Source of the DNA: Haemonchus contortus
Taxonomy: Eukaryota; Nematoda; Chromadorea; Rhabditida; Trichostrongylidae
Length of the DNA stretch: 64,000 nt
Direction of reading: 5' to 3'
Assembly: GCA_000469685.2 (NCBI GenBank)
Contig: LS997566.1
Coordinates: 19,019,545 to 19,083,544 of the forward strand
Below the pieces are notes generated by a model, which worked only from the letters and a program-made list of their open reading frames with translations, was not told where the DNA came from and did not search any database. Position numbers and translations under genes: made by a program. Below, in pieces: positions 27,291 to 40,400 of the stretch; positions within the stretch are counted from its first letter, which is position 1; every line of letters starts with the position of its first letter.

Positions 27291-28287
27291 CAACACTGGC
27301 AATAGAAGAGGCCTTAGAGAAGAAGATCCACACGCCAATTACCTCCTAGCGTCTTTGTTTTTACGACCTAGCTTTGACTTTTTGGTTGTTTCATTCGACA
27401 AGAAGGTTAAGTTGTGTGATTATAAGGAGATGAATTTGGTTCACTTCTTGCTATTAGATTACGACCGCTTCCCAGCAGAGTTTGCGGTTAAGTAAAAGAT
27501 CACGGTTTCTTTTTGCTTTGATATCATTCTTAGCAAAATTTATCCGACCGGTAATAATGTTGGAATCACATTTAATGATGTATCCGTAGAGAAAAGGAGG
27601 TACATCTTTGAAGGCATTTGATAGTCTATACTCTCGCTCAGCGAAAAAGCGAAATAACATATTAAAAAGGAGGAATTTCATAATTCCCTTTGCCCCAAGA
27701 AGGAGGAGAACCCCTGATGACGGCATTGAGAAACATTGATGGTAGCTAACATAGTAGCCTCAGCCGTGATGAAGTCTCTGAATACTTTTTTCTCTGAATA
27801 ATCGCCTTTGTGATATTAAGCGATGTTCTTTCGGACACAGCGAGGTTGGCTTAAAGAAAAAATCGCTCCCACTTCGAGCTAATACTGAGGGTGTAGAGCC
27901 TTCAAAGCAAAAGGAGAATACGAAGTGTTATTTACGCATAGCAAATTTCTCCCAGGAAGAAAGAGCGCCCGGCGTAGCCGGGCGAACCCATAAGAAGGAG
28001 GGAAGCCTGGCGTTAGCCGGGCGGCCCGACTGGTCTAGTTATATTTGATTATTCCCTATTGGATTCAATAGTGAGTGTCATTATGTATGCGCGAGTTGCC
28101 AGGCGCACGTAATGGCAACTCTTTTTTAAAAATCTTTCGCAAAAACCTCGTAGATTCTCTCAAAATCCGAACTACTTCTTTTTTTCGTGCACTTTATCTT
28201 TGTTGATGTCTGTCTGGGATTTTTCATCGATAGCGCTATCAGTGGTGTCGTTTCTCTATTAGTAATCATTACCCACTTCCCCTGCAG

Positions 28288-28418
28288 AAAAGTCATGAAA
28301 AAGATGTTTCGAATTGGGCCCCTACCGAAAATAAAAATTGACGATGGACCTGAGGAGGACGTGGAACGTATATTGACGGAAACGCATGGTATTCCCCACT
28401 ACGCCTGGAGAAAAGCGA
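28288..28418 (+). CDS. N-terminal extension exon of the asparaginase
   Basis: Acceptor TTCCCCTGCAG, 131 nt (1 + 43 codons + 1), donor GTAAGT. It encodes basic [17 protein letters not shown], then acidic [15 protein letters not shown] and IPHYAWRKA. Only this frame is open. Its phase joins exactly to 37392-37495, reading WRKAS then LPTTML. The segment lies upstream of the asparaginase domain and I do not recognise it as a known domain. Confidence 0.75.
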
Positions 28419-31400
28419 GTAAGTTTCATAGTTAATGCGATTAGAAAACGATTTTCCGATTTATAGAAGCCCTTTGGCCAAAAAGTTTAGAGCTCTCATC
28501 AAATAGATGGCAAATAATTATGGAGCCGTTTGGCCACCCGGTGTACCCTTTACATCGGTGACGGATGAGAAGCTCATCGCGGCGGTCTAGTCTAGTCTAG
28601 TTCTATCACGACTGTCGAGACTTTTCACGGTGGCAATCCATTTAAATCGGAAGAATGTTTTAGAGATCCCCAGTAACCTGAAATTCGGGTACAATATTTC
28701 CAAGGGTGGAGGGCAACTAATGTGCATGAGTTGTTCACAGTTTGAGACAGCAACACCAGGCCAATGAAACTTCGAATATGTACTCCCGTATTCTTGAACA
28801 ACTTCTGGTGGGGACCTCTAGAACATTCTTTTGACTTTGCTAAACAAAATGAGGGGAGACTGGGGCAAAACGAGGGAATCCGCTGGCGTTCGCAACATTT
28901 CCTTTTCAGACCACGACAGGGAGAGCTGTTTGCCGAATATCGAAATAGGCAAGTCTCTGACTCGGCTTTCGTCAAACAGCTCCCCCTGTCGTGGTCTAAA
29001 CTAGGCATTGTTGCGAACGACAGTGGAATCGTTCGTCTTGCCCTCGTCTGTCCTCATCTTTACAGCCAAGTCAGAGAACACTGGAGAACAGATGCGCTTC
29101 ACATTGTTCAACAGTGTTTGATCATGAAACTTTCTATTTGATTGATCATTTCGGCTGTTATGTTACAATGGATACTCCCAGCGGGGATGATAATTACTCT
29201 TTACTGCTTGATTTGAGGGAAAAAAGATAGGCAAGCGCAGATTTTGAGCACAATTCGTTGCCACACCGTAAATAAGGCAACCGTAATAGCAGACTATTCA
29301 TAAGCTATTCACAAGTTGCTTACAATATGGCATTGGGTGGCAACTCTGCATAATTTCATCCATACCCATGGGTGTAATCCTACAATTCCAGCAATCGCGA
29401 ATCATATCACTGCTGGGGGTGCTTCATAACAGTGAAACGAAAATAGAGAAATCAATATAAAACTGTACGAATAGAAATGTTAAATCGCTGAACATGAAGG
29501 CCGGGCTATTCTACGGATAGCTATTGCTTGCTATCTCTGATACCTAAATTGATACAACCCTTCTGATTATGTTTCTTATTTTGAAAAAAAAAAACACCGT
29601 CGCCCAACTCTCTCTTTTTCTTTCATTTTGTTCATCCGCTCAGTAACGCTTCTGTATTCAAGGAAGTTCCAGATGAGTAATATTCCGCATCTAGTACGAG
29701 GTGTCTCGAACGAGTGATTTCAAGATGAAGGGTGTAAATTATTCAGTGGCTTTTTTCTTTACATAACCCCTTGAAGGCTTGTTCTGTCATCAGTCGTCCA
29801 CGAGCCCATCTCTCTTCTTATTACATAATCGTTCAAACTGTCAAGACTCCACTGTTAGCCCGAAAGGTTTGACGAACTCACTGACTATCCCTTAGCAGCC
29901 CTTGTCAGCTTTTATTTTATCTTGTCGCCCCTCAAAATTGTTCCATCCTGTCGAGATTGAAATCGGAGACTGGTCGAATGATCGCTTTCGATGCAAAAAG
30001 GCGAGCCGTACAAAAATGTCTCATAAAGTTATGGTCCTAGTGTCTGAACTTCTTTAGGGTAACAAGTTAATGCCCCTTTTTGAAGTTTATGCGCGGTAAT
30101 GTGTACAGTGAAAACTGGTTTTAGGGTAACAGATCATCTGTACCAGTCGTCTACAGTATTGTGATGTAACATAGGTTTTCCTCATCAGTTCGGCTCGTCG
30201 GTGGCAGCCAGAAATCTCTTTCACCCCTAACGAATGAATGAGTAAACTCCCAACTTCAGAGTGGTTGATTTATACTAATGAATGTAATCGCGGACATGAG
30301 TAGTTGAGGCCTCGTTCAGGGACAGATAATTCGACTAGATCTCTAATTGTGCCTGCGGATCAGCTCCCTGTTTCGAAATAGGTTTTTTGCACAGATGAAG
30401 TTTACTGCAATTCCTAAACTACACTGCGTTGCATTATGATGCAACCATGAATTTCACCAAAATTCACTTTCCCGAGCACTTCAGGAAAAGCCTTAATCTG
30501 GAAATTCACCCTGCTCGCACCGCAACTTGTCGACCAACAACGAGTTCCATCTCAATAACATGGACATATTTCCCTTTATTTTTCTGGAAAAGGTCACTTT
30601 GCCTATGTTGCAAAATGAAAGAGCCACTGACCAAATCAATCTATTCAGCAGCTAAATGACGACAAAGGGAGGACATTGTATGATTAGTAATCAATTGAGC
30701 CTCCATTCCTTCGAATCACTTCGAAAATGCGATTGTATAAGCTAAAGGGAAGGTTATCAATGAGTTCCTGGTCAACTTTGTGCCCCAACCGTTGACGATT
30801 GCTTTCTTCAGCTCATTGATACCTCCAGCTTCTTCTTCCCTACACTAATCTTCCTTATCATGAATCCCAAAACGTTTCGTTTAAGTCAGGGCTGTTAGCC
30901 AACTAGAGCAAAAGGTCGCTTTGGTGCCGACTAAACCAGGCCTTTGCGCTCCGACTGACGAGAATCGGGGCATTATACTAGTACGAGGTTCTGCTGCCTG
31001 ATCCTGACGCCAAAAAGCAAGGAGAGCTTGGCATTACGACTCGGTTACCGGGAGAGCTGAGCTTTTTCTGAACAAACCTTAAATGAAGACGTTAACGAAA
31101 AAAAGTTGCCGAGCATACCATGACTCCTCCTCTCATGAAATTTCTCTGGAAAATTGAAGTTCTTCCTTTCACAGATCGTACCACCGGCTTTCGCCTGGGG
31201 ATTGCAGTTGACCTTTTCATCGGAAAAAACGACCTGGAGAACGGAACATCAAGTAAAGAAGAATAAACGACAAGACATGAAAAGGCTCATTACTCTTGTC
31301 GATGCAATTCCTTGCAAAAGCAACTCTGTTACCGTGATGCTTTTCGGTCGCATGAATGCCTTCCTCATTTTCCGTCAGCGATAAACTCACAATCGGACTT

Positions 31401-34400
31401 TTCCCATCACGTTCCAAATAGTAATCATTGAGACATTGACCTTCGAAGAGGACTCGATTTCCTTACATGACTTTGTCATATTCGACACTTCTTCCAAAAT
31501 CCTTCGCTTATATCCTTCCAAAAGTGACAAAAGACCTCCAGTACTTCTTTTGATTCCATACTCTGTAGGATACCTGACGAAATTGTCGCCAAATGAGTGA
31601 CATCGGTCCAAACCTTGAGCGATTTTGCTATTTGTGAGTCCCTGTTTCTCTTTTTCAAGAATTTCTCAAGACCTTTCTCAGAATCGGATAGCAACTTCTC
31701 CCTTCCCCTTACCTGAAATTGAAAAACTTGACATAAATTAAGCAAATGTGTGTAGTGAAAATGGAAAACGACGAGAAAATATGAGGTGGCTGTATCAACA
31801 TAGGCAAAGTGACCTTTTACGAAAAAATAAAGAGAAATTTGACCATGTTATTGAGATGGAACTCGATGTTGGTCTATAAGTTACTCCTCGAGTAGGGCAC
31901 AATTTCCATATTAGGTCTTTCCCTGAAGTGCTCTGGAACGTGAGTTTCGGTGAAATTCATTGGCAGCTGTATCATTATGGAACGCAGTGTAGTTTCGATA
32001 CTAGTTCACCACAGTGTTCTATCTTCTCATAAAAAGCCATTGATCTTATGGTAGTCCAGCACGGGGGACGTTCGATTCGTGCGATTCTGGGTGCGCGCGG
32101 CAAATTGCGCGGCGAAATTCGCGCTGATTCAAACAACTCTGGCGCCTACCATTGGGGCACAAACTTGAAGTAGAGTACCTTAGTATAGTCGGACAATCCT
32201 ACTAACTTACTTTACTTGAAATTCGGGCCCCAATGATAAACGCTGCAGTCGTCCAAATCGCACCGAAGTTCGCCGCGCAATTTGCCGCGCGCCCAGAATC
32301 GCACGAATCGCAACGCACCCGTCCAGTACAGCTCACATACAGTAGCGCTCAAAAAGTCTTCGGTGAGATACTTCGACGCTTTTTCTTTCATAACTTTTTT
32401 CTTGGTAGACCAAATCGCGCGAAATCTGGATATGTTTAACTAGAGCATATTTCACCCTACCCAACACTATTAGACTGCGAAGCTGCATTATCCACCGATA
32501 GAGCAAGGTGTTTGTAACGGTAGCTGATTTTGCTAAAAGTAAAGTGGTTGTCGTCTTCACTTATTCGCACCTTACGGGCGTTGTTCTCATCTATTGTGTT
32601 GAGCGTTGCCGCTCGTACACTTTAAACATGACAAAAAAGGAAGAGATTTTAGAAAAGCCATCATCTGTATTCTCAGTCGATTTTGAGTTTATGCTCTTTG
32701 GAATATCTGGAACAAAATCAGATTGCAAGTTAATAGTGGTAAATATTCACAATACACCCAAGCTCCGAATATAGAAATTTTGCATGATTAGATCCAGTAG
32801 GAAAGGAGATGCAAGTGAAAAGTACGGCTGACGAACCTTTTCACCGATGACTTTTGAGCGCTACTGTACGTCGCAGTCCCCCTCTAATCGCATCACAGTA
32901 CTTGTTTGCACTGAGTTTATAAATTAAATCCGCCGCTTGATACAGGCTGCCTTGCCTGATGAGTTCCAAAGTATCTGGCGTTTTGGTATCTATCAGATCT
33001 TCGTGGTTCAGGCTTAGAAATCGTATGCCCGACGCTCCTTATCTTTGGGATGTAACCTGAATCTATGCTATTACACATGTGTCAGTGCAATTTCTAACAT
33101 TGTAACCCGTCCTGGAGTTTTGATCAGATGGCCAAAAAATTTTTCCCTAACCTTTATTTTTGGGTAGTGATAGCTTGTTGAATGCAAAAACAAATACTTT
33201 CAGTAAAAAAATAGCTGAAATGCAAGGAATTTGTTTGATTCAAGAATCGCTGCCCTATATTAGCGCAGTGCGAATGTGCTCGGAGCGTCATTTATCCACT
33301 TGCGGAACTAGCAAACATGGCCGTTTTGTTGTATAGCATGACTTTGATTGGGTTTTGGCGTCTCTTTCATTGTAGCTGATTTGATTTCTTCAGAAGGCAT
33401 TAAGAAATAGTGGAATGACCTAAAGCAACTCCGTTCTTTCAATACGCACACCTACTTATGTAAGTAACAACTGCGGGAGCAGCAACCCTCACCTGAGATC
33501 AGCAAACTATCAGTGTGTCACCTTTCTCGTGACAATATTTGACTGTTTATCGTGCCATTATGGATCCATGTTTCGGATAAAACTGCCCGTTTCAATGGCA
33601 CTTTAAAAGCTCCTATGTACATCTATACGTAATTGAGTGTCTGAATCTTTTTTCCACGTTTTTCTCAAGAAAGCAGTCATTATATAATTCACTCACCAGG
33701 AGGAATACTGAGGGGAAATTAAGCAAAGCGGCTTGATGCAGGAATACGGGATCTGGCCCTACTTTCTTCTACTCATAACGCTTCCGAGATTTTAAAAAAC
33801 GGCATTTACTTCCTATCGAGATTGTAAAAGACGCAACGAATCTCTGCAGGGCTTGGGGCCCCTTAAGTACAAAAGGTCCCCATGCTTAGAGATTTTAAAA
33901 AAGGGCATTTTCTTCCTGAATTCTTTTAATGGACGGGAGAGGATCGACTGAGCACAGATTGATGCAGCTATAAATTGCAACAGCTTGTCCGGCAAGCTTC
34001 GCACTCGAACTTGCTCACCGTTGAAAATAAATGAAATTCTCGAGATATGCTGTCGGACATGCCAAAAGCTACGGTTTCTGAGCTTCGTTACAAGCAATTT
34101 AGACAATTACTCCTAGAGCTCAGTTGATCCTCATGGCATGAGCCCGTTTCTTAGACCCTGATTGAAATAATGGATAACAAATATTATCGAATCATTAGGC
34201 ATATCCATGTGCGTAGTGAATAGTACCATACGGGTATTTCGATGGCGAACAAAATAAAAAACGGGGCATCCATCGACCTTGAAGCAAAAAAAAGTTGTGC
34301 ATTATGTGAAAAGTTTCAAGACATCAATGTAGACCACCAATGGCTCCACTATTGACTTCGCTCTGTACATTGATTTCATTTCCCCTGTTGAGGTGGAGTA

Positions 34401-37400
34401 GCAAACATCTTTGCAGATCCCCTGACATCAATTGAGGGAGTGCACGCACTCCTGTGCCTGTGGCAGGAAAAGTGTTAACTGCGCACAATCAACAACAGCG
34501 ACAAAGACATCCTATCAATATAAGTCGGAAAAAACGAGAGAACACGTGACTACTGAAAAACGGAATGAGAAATGAGATCTGATCAAATTCTGAGTCAAAA
34601 AGTCCTGATATCATGTAAATAACCTCAGCTCACGTAGTTCCTCTTTTGCTCCGGAATTTGGCCTGGGATGGATTATACGTGAAGAGGTAAATCTTAGAAG
34701 GTGGTTGGAATGAAAGCGAGCACTAGTTTTACACGATCCACATCTTGCGCCATTTTTTTTCTCATGAAAGACACAATTCACGGTGATTCTGAGGCCCTCA
34801 GTTCGAGCGGAACAGTTAAAGTTACGGTAGAATAGCGCCAGGTGACGGAAAAATCGCGAAATCGACAAATTTCAGGAAAAAGTGCTTCGTAGAAGTAGTA
34901 AAGAAGGGGTAGTACGAGATTATGACGACAGAGGTGGCATGATAGGTGTACTTACCAGGCAGGTTGTTAGACAAGCCAATGGCTGCGTGCTAATACGTAG
35001 AGCTGGCTACAAAAAGCTATAACTGCCAATGATTGCCCTCAACTTTTCACCTTAGAATCATGTCTGCTTGTTTGAGTTTTCAGCCGATTTTCAACATGTA
35101 AGCTTCATTGTGATTGATGCAGTTTCTTCGAGGGCTTTGAAACACGGCCATTTACGAGCGTGGCATACAGCAGATACCATCTTTGAGCCTTCACTACCCC
35201 CAACCGAATCGTTCTTCGAACTGACAGCGTTACGTATGGATTCTAAGTACTAAGGGGCCACACATCCGTTTTAAGTAGACAAGAGATTCTAGAGGTCATT
35301 AAATTGCTGGGGATCCACCTTCTCATTAGTCTTTGAAATACTCTCTGTTTCCGGAAATATCTTAAATTCTAAAAGCCACATATTGGCTCCTTCTTGTCGC
35401 AAGCATTCTTATCGTTTTCATAAGATTCTCTTTCAGTTATTTTTGTGTTGGATAAGCACTTCTAAATGCATTATATCGTTACTACGGTTCTCGTGTTGCC
35501 TCCACTTATCCATGCCGGTGTAGAGGAATCCATTTTAAAAACCATACCCTCCTTCCCTTCTAGTGTTCGTGATAGCAGCACTTCGATTGAGTTTCTGGGT
35601 TTGTTTACGAAGCACTACTCAGTTGTTTCGTAACAAACATGACAACTACATTTTTTTTTTGGTAGAGCACCCTCCCACTAGTGATAAATTTCCCATGTGG
35701 CATAAGAAGACAGCTGTTGAATTAATCACTCATGGTTAACCTTCGTTCTTGCTTTTTAAAGTTGAGGGTTAGAAATCTGTGTAAATGATGGTCGTAGCCC
35801 CACCACTAAGGCTGTTTTTTCCGTGCGTGGAAATTCTCGTCATTCCGATGAGGTCCTCATTGTCCTTGGAAGCAAGTAAGAGGGTAGGAATAGCGCAGCG
35901 TGTTATGTTTCTAGGTTAATCGAGTTCCTGTGGTGAACAACTCCTATCTGGCTCACATGAGATAATGAAATCGCTAATTCCCCTTCAATCCGCTTTTCGA
36001 GAAGTACTGAATAACCTGGTAACCCCATTCCGATTCTACGATTTTCGGTGCTGCGAGGTGTCCATCCCAACAATACCGCATATTCGAGGTCTGCAAATTT
36101 CGAAGCTTGTCAACCCAATAAAACTGTAGAACATATGGAATGGAAGAATGAAAGAAAACGACAGAACCAATAAACATTCGTTCAAACGAGCAAACAAGAG
36201 CTCTAGGAAATATCATTACTCAGCACTTTGAAGTTTTTTTCAGGCACCACAGGCCTGAGTGTTTTAATGGATTTTGTCCATCGATGTAAATACTCTACGT
36301 TGATAAGTGGTAACGCTCTTGGAGAGAACACCAGGGAGCATGTAAAATATTCGCTTCAAGTCGGAACTTCAGAGCACAATGAAATCTGCGTGATATGAGA
36401 CTATTTACATGATACAAGAACGTCTTTTTTGCAGCAAAGTCAGATCGGAACCTCATTTTTCATCCGATTTCATCACAGCCACGTGCACGTGCCGTCTTTT
36501 TTTCCTATTCGAACTAATCGTTTTCTTCCTGTTTGATGCTAATTGAATACAATTATCTCACCTTAATTTCGAGAACAGTTTTATTACCGAAATTGATAAA
36601 AAGCCATCCTATCCCAATCAAAAATTCACATTCCAGAGAGTAGGGCTTACCTTCGGATTAACATTCGATTCCTGCTTAACTCCTTGACAGATCTGTCCTA
36701 TAATGATTCTTTCTTTCTCGAGCTATAGGATGCATGCACAAGCCTACATCACTGATTTTGTAATAGAGAACCTGGAAGTCCAGTTTAACTACTAAACATA
36801 ATAACTACTAAATATAAATATTATTTGGGCGAAATTGACAAAATGAGGCTCCATCGAATGCTTTTGATTTGATCAGAATCGTAGTATTTTCCCTCTCGAA
36901 CGTGGTTAGAGGACTAATTTGGTAGTTGGATTTAAAAACTTAGGGTCAGTAATGAATAAATAAGATTTGGGAATCGTCAGAAACTTCTCAATGAAAACGT
37001 TCAGAAAAGAAAAGCCGAATTCCCGATAAGAAGTTCGAGGGCTATTCATTTTAATGGCCTCTCGGCAATGAAGTGCTACTGTCAAAACTATGAGTGGCAA
37101 AAGCAGCGTTTAAAATTAATGCAAAGATCTTAGCAAACTTTGTTTCTCTGACACTTCCTTATGGGGAGCACCCACGTACCTTTTACAAGGGAATGTCATT
37201 GGAATAACGTCGGCCCAGAACTTCGCAGCTGCAGGTAATAGAGATGATCGCGCGTTGCTGGGCAATTGACAGAAAATTTTTCATTCACATGATTCTCTGT
37301 GCTACCTCGAGCAGGGTATGGAGACAGGCATCAGAGGGAAGGCCGCACGATCATCATTATTCCGTAAACTTCTACATTTGTCCATGTTCAGGCTTACCCA

Positions 37401-40400
37401 CAACGATGCTTAGCAGGAAGCCCTTGGATGAGTCGCACATGCCGAAAACGCTGAAGATCCACGATGGAAGCATAATGAGGAACGTCTCTGCTACAGTAAG
37501 TTCTCCCTTTGACAACTTTCTTCTTTTCTTTCGATATTCTCGACAGAACCAACCTCACCTCAATCCAAAAGCCATACCGAAATCTTTTGCTGTTCATGAA
37601 CCAAATTGCTGTAGACGGTAGCCGTGACTGTCCAGCCTTTATGGAGCAACCCTTGGTATACAATTCCCTTCGAGTTCGAGAGAGCAGCACAGCATAACCT
37701 TCCTCGTGTGCATTGGGTTAGTCTGCTCGGGCGGGCCCCCCGTTCCTAGGTCCTGTAGAAACTCATTCCGATTGAAGGTGAGAAGGCTAGTTTAGACACG
37801 CGTGTTAAGGAGATCGTCTGGTAATTGGTGTCGCGTCGACCAAGAATTTTCCTGTAACCGTGATCGTAAAGTTGTAAACGCCGTCGCTCTGACCCTACAC
37901 AAGAGGCTTCGACGAAGTGGCTGAAAAGTTGCTCATCATCAATAGCAACTGGTTGTCCGAACGACAATCATCGTTAGGCGTCTCCAGGATGAAAGCGGCC
38001 GGGTAAACGACTGACGGTCGCCTAGCTATCGATATTGTCTCCGAATGCCTTGTTGTTGTTGGAAGCAGAGGAAAGAGCACTAGAGCTACCCTCCGTAAAG
38101 TTGGTGTCTCGATAGCTGCAAAATGATTTACAGGAGAAACGCTCGAGGGCCTTCCTGGACATCCCAAAAGCTGGTGCTAGTTCGTAGATTGTTCTGGAAT
38201 GAGTTGATTGTCCGATTTGTACCTCAAGACTTTCGCATCAACTTAGTTACTGTTGATTGCATGGCACGGGATGCGGCTACCAACAGAGGGAAGCAGTTAG
38301 AAGTCTGAAGCTCATTCCGTTCACATACCGTCCTTTAGGGTGATCTTCCTGATACCATTACGAGTTTGGGATGCAAGAGTGATACTCTAGACAAGGATGT
38401 TGCTAGCTAAAGTGCAAATTCCTGGATATAAGTGAGAACGATTGTGAAACGACACTTGGTCTGTCGCTGACCGGCAGAACAACATAGTTCTCCGACAATA
38501 TTGGTTAATCGATCCATTATCGATTTGTAGTTAGTTAAAGTTTCCTAAACCCTGGTGCATAGTCGGGAACGGGAGCCTGCGGGTCGTTATAATTTTCTAT
38601 GTAGTTTCCTCGCCTTGGAGGCGCAATCTCCATAGAAAAAAGTTCACGAAGCACGCGCGGCACGGTGCTTTGTCGATACCGCTGTTCGCGGTGCAGTTGG
38701 ACTGCGGCTTTTGGCATAAGTCCAGAAATTGGCTTTGAAAAGACCGTGTTTCTGTAGAGACGCAGTGCTTCGACAGCATCAAGTGAGTACACGTGACGGC
38801 AGAGGGTGGCGAGGGGCGGAAAGAAGACGTTTTTCTCTCAGTGGGTTCGCCTGAACGCAGCCAGCCCACCGCGCGACATCCGAGCGCACCCGTCCGCGCT
38901 CGCCAGTGGTGGCCGTTGCTGCTGTCAAATCGTCTACGCGTGACGTCATATCAGATTTTACTTGGAAGGTTATACCAGTAGCAGCGGGAATGGCCACCAC
39001 TACGATAGCATATCCGCTAGAGAAGACCTGTTTCCTTCCTGAATCCGCCACATTGATAGCAGAGTGCATCCAGGTTGGTTTTTGTCAAAGTCCTTTCTCC
39101 TAATCTTTGTGCTGTGTGGAAGTATTTCAGATCACTGTAGGAAGTAAATTATGTCAAGTAATAAATTTGTGAGTGATTTGTTTTGGTTGGAAAACAAACC
39201 TCTCCCTCTACTAATCTACCCAATCTCAGTTTGGGTGGTCGCCCTGATTGAATGGTCGATGTTGGTGGTCCCTAGATTGCTCAAAACTCACTGCTGAGAT
39301 CAAAGCCGTTTGTCCCAAAGGCCTGAACGGTTCGATCCCCTACTTTTAAGGGCTGCATTGGTGAGAAATTAGGATCAATACTAGATCAGCAGTGATTTCG
39401 TGGACATGGCTTCATTGACACGGGCATTCCATTTCCATTCAATGTCTATCACTTTGATCGAGAAACCCATCTCGCGGTGCTTCCGCCGTTTATAGCTGGG
39501 ATGTTAAGCCAATTGAAAGCTCCCCAATGAGATTGCATACATATTTTGTAGCTCGTATATGATGTAGACTGATCGATTTATTGATTTTCGGTTTAGAATC
39601 TTGTTCATGAGTTGCAAGAGGCAAAAACATGCGTCGCGACTTCACCTATCAATGCGCCTTCGGCTCTACCCGAATCGAGAGTTCTGTGCCTCTACACGGG
39701 CGGTACGATCGGCATGAAAAGTGAGGATGGAGGTGAGTAATCGGACTTATTGTTAGAGTATTATGATTTTGAGAGTGGCGTCAGAGTATTCTTCGCCCAT
39801 CATCGCTTGTAGCAAAAAAGTTGCTTCAGAGGGTTGTTGTAAAGCTAGCTCATAGAGGATTCTGTGATGTCTCAGAAATTCTCTTAATAATACAATCATC
39901 CTGAAATAATAGGTTCTTAGTAATTTCTTCGACGGGAAAGTATGGGACTCCACCTTTAATTTAAGACTCCAGACTACAAGTTAGACTAGGCTTACTGTAT
40001 TCCGGTTTACTAACATCGAAGGAGGCGGAGTGGTAACTTGTCCCCACTGTCAACCTCGGAGGACATTATATGGCAACTATTCTCAAATGTACTGTGCACC
40101 GTCGACAAATTGCTCAGCAGAAGTCTATGCGTCGCTGCAGCTGCGAGCCAGCTGTGATCAATTCTCTTCTGGTGAATCATGCTCGTAAAAGGCAAATCGA
40201 GCTAGCGCAGTGTTCGGTGACTAGAGAAGGAAGAATGACATGTGTAGAAAAGGTGTTTTTGTAGTTCTCCGATTTCCATTAACAGGTAATGAGATACCAC
40301 GGCAGGTACACATTCTCGCCGTATCTTACTAGTAAAAAAAAGTAAATACGGTTTGTTCTTACCGTGGTAGTTGAAGGCACCTTTAAGAGAAGGGGTACGC

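Larger units (their letters stand above)
26435..28038 (+). mobile_element. Non-autonomous Helitron with internal tandem array
   Basis: The 5' end reads TTCCTACTTTATATAATTCG, then AAGTGTGTCTGTTGG and a (GT)n run, resembling the 5' ends at 12983 and 50199. The 3' end has two hairpins, GCCCGGCGTAGCCGGGC (27967-27983) and GCCTGGCGTTAGCCGGGC (28005-28022), then CTAG at 28035-28038, then T. The 3' hairpin and CTAGTTATATT match the short Helitron at 12983-13806. A 143-145-bp tandem array fills the 5' half. No Rep/helicase reading frame was found. Confidence 0.7.
17097..28286. other. About 11 kb intron or intergenic region full of repeats
   Basis: It contains four SINE copies (18.3-23.4 kb) and a Helitron (26435-28038), described separately. 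One unresolved exon should lie here if the 16796 and 28288 exons belong together. A weak candidate opens after GGTTTGACAG at about 25042 (reads VVNVEESTSNSFPSLEPK, in phase 0), but it does not fit the required phase. Confidence 0.4.

Noticed and set aside
26481..27495. Overlapping open frames of 60-104 codons on both strands
   Set aside because: They arise from the 144-bp tandem array. The same peptide text recurs because the repeat unit recurs.
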